Shown here: positions 1-6,053 of the stretch, piece after piece
How positions within the stretch are numbered: the stretch's first letter is position 1
Layout: every line of letters begins with the position of its first letter
Assembly: GCA_903853185.1 (NCBI GenBank)
Contig: CAINSX010000269.1
Coordinates: 1 to 6,053, forward strand
Length of the DNA stretch: 6,053 nucleotides
Reading direction: 5' to 3'
Source of the DNA: an uncultured Opitutia bacterium
GTDB taxonomy: Bacteria; Verrucomicrobiota; Verrucomicrobiia; Opitutales; UBA953
The notes under the pieces: model-generated
What the model was told of the DNA's origin: nothing
What the model saw: only the letters and a program-made list of their open reading frames with translations
Database searches by the model: none
Translations under genes and position numbers: made by a program

Positions 1-2
1 AC

Positions 3-584
3 GGTCTGTCCAACGAAGTCCTCGAAGCCGCCTTCGTCCCGTTCCAGGCCCAGGACATCGAGAAGGACCAGACCGTCCGCCTCGTCCGCGTCGCCGAACA
101 CATCCTCGACTCCGAGGAACAGCTCTTCGCTCTACCGAACGTCAAGGACGGCGACAAGGGTGCCTACGCCGATTTCCTCGAGCACATCATGCGCCTGCGC
201 GTGAAGCTCATCAATGACACGATCAAGCTCGAGCAGAAACTCACCGTCGAAGACGTGGATGAACAGCTCAGCGAGCTGCGCAACCAGGCGATGATCGAAG
301 GCCGCGATATCCATCCTTTCGAAGAGATCACCGACATCCTCGAGTTCGTGCCGCAGGGCCATGAAGTCCCGAGCGACGACGATGACGATGACAAGCCCGC
401 CCGCGCTACGGGTGCAGCCGAAGATATCGCCGATCTGCCTGACGTCGAAGAAGTCGACAAGGACATGGAGAAGAACCTCCGCTGGGACGACGAAGACGAG
501 CCGGCCGAAGAAGGCGCCAGCGAAGAAGGCCGCGAGTCCGAAGGCGGCGGCAAGGCTTCCGGTAAGTCCGGTCGCCGTCGCTAA
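3..584 (+). CDS. Unidentified protein with acidic tail, C-terminal part (5' end outside window)
   Basis: An open frame runs from the window edge to TAA at 582-584 and gives 193 visible residues; the start is upstream of the window. I do not recognise the family. Visible residues 1 to about 120 look soluble and largely helical, with alternating charged and hydrophobic residues (for example FLEHIMRLRVKLINDTIKLE near 58-77) and no membrane segment. From about residue 122 the protein becomes a low-complexity acidic tail: a run of six Asp at 125-130, then many D/E-rich clusters (VEEVDKDMEK, RWDDEDEPAEE). It ends in a Gly/Ser/Lys/Arg-rich basic tip (GKASGKSGRRR). Codon use matches the neighbouring genes, with strong C-ending bias, so it looks native and expressed. 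An acidic tail of this kind could be disordered and bind a basic partner, but that is inference. The gene converges on the protease gene and is not part of the secA-lnt operon. Coding status is fairly sure; function is unknown. Confidence 0.8.
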   Translation, partial: GLSNEVLEAAFVPFQAQDIEKDQTVRLVRVAEHILDSEEQLFALPNVKDGDKGAYADFLEHIMRLRVKLINDTIKLEQKLTVEDVDEQLSELRNQAMIEGRDIHPFEEITDILEFVPQGHEVPSDDDDDDKPARATGAAEDIADLPDVEEVDKDMEKNLRWDDEDEPAEEGASEEGRESEGGGKASGKSGRRR

Positions 585-3500
585 GCCGGCTTACTTGGAC
601 GTCTCGTCGGACGGCTTCGCAGCCACCTGCGGCTCGAAGAGCCAGAGGCGGCGTGACGCCATGTCCACCGCGATGGGATGGGCGCGCAGGAAGTCGTCGC
701 CGAGCAGGTTATGCTCCAGGTCACGGATGAACTCCACGCCCGTAAGGGGCGCGCCGCCGATGAGCAGGGACTTGATCTTGCAGACTTCGACGCGGGTGAG
801 GGAGGTGCTGCGCACGGTGGCGACGGGCAGGAAGCCGCGGAACTCGGTCTGGCCGCGGAACTTCAGCGAGCTCATGTAGGATTTGGACGCGCCAGAATCG
901 ACGATCATCGGGACCTTCACGCCTTCGACCTCGATGTTCACGCCGCAGTGGCCGCCGCGGCTGTAGCAGGCGACCTCGTGGGCGGCGGAAGTGTCGGGGA
1001 TCTTGCCGAGGATCATGACCTTGTTCCGCAGGTCCATGTAGAAGGGACGGGCAAAGAGGATGTCGGCGCCGAGCAGGCCGTCGATGTCCATGCCGTCGAG
1101 CGGCATGAGCGCCACGTGGAAATCGCGCCACGTCACATCGCCCGCCTGGAGTTTCTCGATGAGGCCGTAGGTGGATTCGCTGCGCCCGGAGTTGCCCATG
1201 GTGGGCATGCTGAACGCCTCGGTGACGCCGCAACGCGCGGCGGCGCGCGGCGTGATCACGGCGGTGCCTTGGCAACCGGTGTCGACGCCCATGAGCACGG
1301 TGACGCCGTTGATCTGCATGCGCAGCGTCGGGATGGATTTGATGCGGAGGCGGAACGACGCCATGCCGCTTTCCGGAAACTCATCCTTGGGCTTCTTGAG
1401 CTCCTGGGCGGGCAGGGTGACGGCGACGCAGAGGCTGAGGCAGGCGAAGAGGATGCGCAGGGGCTTCATCGGTGGGCGTCGGTGAGGTGCGGATGTAACC
1501 GCGCCGGGGTCACCTTACCTTGGACGGTTTCCGAGGGAGGTCGACAAGGACCTGCGGTTTTTTGGGTCAGACCGCCCGACGGCGTCGCCAGACGTAGGTC
1601 AGGGCGAAGAGCAGGCCGCCTAGGCCGACGGCCCAGTCGCCGTGGCGCACCCAGAAGGTAGGGCCGCGTCCGGGGACGATCTGGACGGGCGCGGCCGTCT
1701 TGCCCCCGCGGAAATAGATGCTCCCTTGCTCGGTGACGGGGGTGGCATACCCGTAGGCATTGATGGCGCCGCTCCAGCCTGCATTGCCGCAACGCAACAT
1801 CGGGAGGTGCGTCGAAGCGGAGGCGAGGATGGAGTGCGCGACGTGCTGAGTGGCGCCGGCTTCTCGGCCGTACCAAGCATCGTTCGTGACCACGATCAGG
1901 AGGTCGGCGCCGGCGAGGGCGTGCTCCCGGGCTAGCTCCGGAAAGACGTCCTCATAGCAGATCAACGCTCCGGCCATGAAGGTGTCGCCGCGTCGCGTGG
2001 TGAGAGGGAGTAAGGAGACGGAGGTTCCGGCGACGCAGTCTTCGTTGATGGGGACGACTTTCCGGAGCGGGAGGAAATCAGCCAAGGGCACGTATTCGCC
2101 GAACGGTACGAGGTGACGCTTCGCGTAGACGGGCTTACGCAGGCCTTCTTCGGTGATGACCGCCACGCCGTTGGCGTAGCCGGCGCCGCGGTGGTCGATG
2201 GCGCCGATGACCAGCGGGGTGTCGACGGCTTTGGTCAGGCTGGTCAGGCGCTGCAGGTAGCCTTCGCTTTCCAGCGAGAGCGGCAAGGCGGCTTCGGGCC
2301 ACAGGATGAAATCCGGTTTCTGGGCCGCCGCGTCGAAGGTGAGCCTTCCGATGGTTTCGATATGCTCCTGCAGCCGGGCCGAGTCCCATTTGGCGTTGGG
2401 GTCGAAATCAGTTTGGACGATGCCCGCGCGGACGTCCTTGGAGTTATGTGGCTTCGTGCCTACCTCGTGCAGCGCGGCGAAGAAGGCCAGCGCCACGGGA
2501 ATCAGGCCGAGGTACAGTTCAGGCGTAAGTCGGCGCAGCCAACCCATCGGGCCGACGGGCCTGAGGCTCGCTTCTTCGCGATAAAATTCCACGAGCCGCA
2601 CGATCCAGCGGGCGAGCCCGAGGTTGAAGAGCACCAGCGCGATGGAGAGGCCGATCGGCCCGACCCAGGCGCAGAGGCTGAGCATCACGTGGTTGCCGGT
2701 CTGCGAGGCCGCGAGCGGCAGCCAACCGAAGCCGGAAAGGATCGAGCTGCGTGCCCATTCCAAGAGACCCCAGGCGCCGGCGAGGCCGCTGATCGCGAGC
2801 AGGCGGGCCGGGAGCGACGCGCCGGTGCACGCGGGGAAGATCCAGCGCACGAGCAGCAGCCAGACGAACGGATAGAGCGCACAGTAGGCCGTGAGGAGCA
2901 CGAGCCCGAGCCAGCCGAGCGGCGGGTAGACGTGGCGAAGCCAGATGAGCAATGCGATCCACAGGACCCAGCTCGTCAAGAAGCTCGCGCGACGCCAGGT
3001 GCGCCAGTCTGGCTGGAGCATCGTGGCGACCGTGGCAGGCACGAGCGCGATGAACGCGCAGAGGGGATGACCGACCGGACCGAACGAGAAGAAGAGCAGT
3101 AGGGCGGTCAGCGCGGTGCCGACCCAGGCGAGCCGGGCGGCAGCAGGGCTGCTCGTCGGCTGCTCGGTCATTCCGAAAGCGTCTCGACCACTTCCCAGCC
3201 CTCGTCGCGGACGAGCGCTTCGGCCTTCTTCCATTTCAGGTCCTGGGTCTCAGGTCCTTTGCGGATGCGGACGAGAGCGTTGCGGCCGATCTTCGGGGTC
3301 ACGCGGCGGAAAGGTTCCTGCTTCTGGACCATCGGGTTCTCGGCCGGCCCCTTCTCGTATTGCTTGAATTCATCGCCCATGCCCGGTTCGGCGGGCCCCA
3401 CGATCTTCGTCTGGTCACGGGCGCGGCGCATGAGGGACTCGAGCGCTTCCATCGACGACGCGGTGCGGAAAAGGCCGGCGCACGTGTCGTTGCGCAGGAG

Positions 3501-4692
3501 CTGCATCAGGCGTTCGAAGGCCTTGAAGGCCTCGGCCTTGTATTCGTTGAGCGGATCTTTCTGCGCGTAGGAGCGCAGGCTGACGCCGCGACGGAGGTCT
3601 TCCATCTCGGTCAGCTGGTTCTGCCAATTGCGGTCGATGGCGCGCAGGAGGACGCTGCGTTCGAGGTATTGGAGGAGCTCGGCCGACTCGTTTTGTTCGC
3701 GGCTAGCCTGGAGCGCGCGGACGCGGTCGGTGGCGAGGAGAATCACTTGGGCCTTCGTGCGCGCGAGGATGTCCTCGAGGTCGATCCGCATGTGGAAGGT
3801 GGTGACGTACCAGTGGACGAAGGTGTCGGCGGCGCGACGGTCAGCGTCGCCGTCCGCGTCCGGGAAGACGACGTCGAGGCGGGCTTCGATCTCTTCCTCG
3901 ACGATGTTCATGATCGTCTCGCGGCTATCAACGGCCTTGAGGGCGCGGTTACGCAGGCCGTACACGATTTGGCGCTGCTGGTTGAGCACGTCGTCGTACT
4001 GCAGCAGGCGCTTGCGCATCGAATAATTCTGGCCTTCGACGCGCTTCTGGGCGGTGCCGATCGAGTGGTTGAGGAACGGGTGCTCGAGGGGTTCGCCTTC
4101 CTTGAAGGACTTCTCGAGCATCGACGAGACGATGCCGGCGTTGGCGAACAGGCGCATCAGGTCGTCCTCGAGGGAGACGAGGAAGCGGGAGCGGCCGGGG
4201 TCGCCCTGGCGGGAGCAGCGGCCACGGAGCTGACGGTCGACGCGGCGGACTTCATGGCGTTCGGTCGCGACGACGTAGAGACCGCCGAGTTCGCGGACGC
4301 CTTCGCCCAGCTTGATGTCGGTGCCGCGGCCGGCCATGTTGGTGGCGATGGTCACCGCGCCGAGCTGACCGGCCATCGAGACGATGTCGGCTTCGGCTTC
4401 GTGGTGCTTGGCGTTGAGGATCTTGTGCGGGACCTTGGCCATCGCGAGCATGCGGCCGAGGGTCTCGGAGGCTTCGACGGAGGCGGTGCCGACGAGCACG
4501 GGCTGGCCGCGTTTGTGGGATTCGGCGATCTCCTTGATGGCAAACTGGTACTTCTCCTTGCGGGTCTTGAAGACGATGTCGTTATCGTCTATGCGGATGC
4601 ACGGACGGTGCGTCGGGATGGCGACGACGGTTAGGCGGTAGATGTCATGGAACTCGGAAGCTTCGGTCTCGGCGGTACCGGTCATGCCCGCG

Positions 4693-4723
<31 letters not shown>

Positions 4724-6053
4724 TCGTGACCGTCGCGTAGGTCTTGTTCTCCTTCTCGAGCGCGACGCCTTCCTTGGCTTCGACGGCCTGGTGGAGGCCA
4801 TCAGACCAGCGGCGTCCTTCCATGATGCGTCCGGTGTTCTCGTCGACAATCTTCACTTTGCCCTCGTGGACGACGTACTGCTTGTCTTTTTCGTAGAGCG
4901 CGTAGGCCTTGAGCAACTGGCCGATAGCGTGGATGTCCTCGGAGGCTTGGGCGTAGGCGGCCTCGGCTTCGCCGCGGAGTTCGGCGCGGCGTTCGTGGGT
5001 CAGCGACTCGTCGTTATCGAGCTCGACGTAGCGGCTCGGTAGATCGGGCAGCACGAACGCGTCGGGTTCACCCGGGCGGAGCGTGTCGCGTCCCAGCTGG
5101 GAAAGGTCGGCCTCGTGGTTGCGTTCGCTGATGGAGAAGTAGAGGCGTTCTTTGAGGTGGAAGCGGCGGTCCTTCTCGATCTCGGAGGCGAGCACGCCTT
5201 CGTGCTTCTCGAGCAGCTTACGCCAGCGGCCGTTCTCCATCAGGCGGAGGAAGATGCGGTTGCGCGGCATGCCGTGGGCGGCGAGCCAGAGCTTATCAAG
5301 GCTGTCGGCGGACGGCTCCTTGTTTTCAGCGATTTTCTCGAGCTCCTCGCGCGCCTCGTTCATCAGGCGGGTGACGAGGCGGATCTGCAGTTCGACCAGG
5401 CCGGCGACCGGCTGGCGGAGGCGCGGGAAGGCGGGTTCGCGTTCTTCGGCGACAGGTCCGGAGATGATCAGCGGGGTGCGGGCCTCATCGATCAGGATGG
5501 AGTCGATTTCGTCGACGATGCAGAAGTAGTGGTCGCGCTGGACCTGCTCGTCGGGCGAGAGGGCCATGCCGTTGTCGCGCAGGTAGTCGAAGCCGAACTC
5601 CGAAGCGGTGCCGTAGGTGATGTCGCAGCCGTAGGCGGCCTTGCGCTCGTCACCCGGCATCTGGTTCTGGATGCAACCGACCGTCAGCCCGAGCCAGCGG
5701 TAAAGATGGCCCATCCATTCCGAGTCGCGTCGGGCGAGGTAGTCGTTGACGGTGACCAGCTGGCAGTTCTTGCCGGTCAGGGCGTTGAGGTAGAGGGGGA
5801 GGGTGGCGACAAGGGTCTTGCCTTCGCCGGTCGCCATTTCGGCGATCTTGTTCTGGTGGAGGGCGATGCCGCCGATGAGCTGGACGTCAAAATGCACCAT
5901 CTCCCAAGCCAGCTCATGTTCGCACACGATGGCCTTGGACCCGCAGAGGCGGCGGGCGGCGTTCTTGACGACCGCGAAGGCCTCGGGGAGGAGGGCGTCG
6001 AGGGATTCGCCCTTAGCGTGACGATTCTTGAACTCGTCGGTCTTGGCTCGGAG

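Overview
The window looks like chromosomal DNA from a GC-rich Gram-negative bacterium, most likely of the Verrucomicrobiota (Opitutae-like). The evidence is indirect. SecA carries the extra segments I associate with PVC/Bacteroidota-type SecA: about a dozen residues before the HFDVQ motif, and a preprotein-binding domain far longer than in E. coli. Lnt has the RCGNAGWSG signature I associate with that group. Codons end strongly in C or G. That bias also opens long reading frames opposite the real genes, which I reject as shadows.

Layout: (1) Positions 3-584, plus strand, hold the C-terminal 193 residues of an unrecognised protein with a very acidic tail. (2) Its stop lies only 6 bases from the stop of a convergent minus-strand gene, and a stem-loop (561-595) spans the junction. 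(3) Positions 591-1469, minus strand, encode an exported protein with two retropepsin-like aspartic protease repeats. (4) A 97-base gap (1470-1566) holds a small stem followed by T6 on the plus strand. (5) Positions 1567-3171, minus strand, encode apolipoprotein N-acyltransferase (Lnt). (6) Positions 3168-6053, minus strand, encode the preprotein translocase ATPase SecA, whose N-terminus lies beyond the window.

The minus-strand order is secA - lnt - protease. secA and lnt overlap by ATGA, so they are almost certainly co-transcribed and translationally coupled. The protease may be the third gene of the operon. The common theme is the cell envelope: SecA drives export, Lnt completes lipoprotein maturation in the inner membrane, and the protease carries a Sec-type signal peptide.

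I do not see a previously undescribed multi-gene system. The points most worth a second look are the SecA C-terminus, which keeps the GRN lead-in but has no zinc-binding cysteines, and the bilobal, pepsin-like layout of the bacterial protease. The unidentified acidic-tailed protein and the shared stem-loop at the convergent gene ends are further leads. No tRNA, rRNA, CRISPR, insertion sequence or attachment site was seen.
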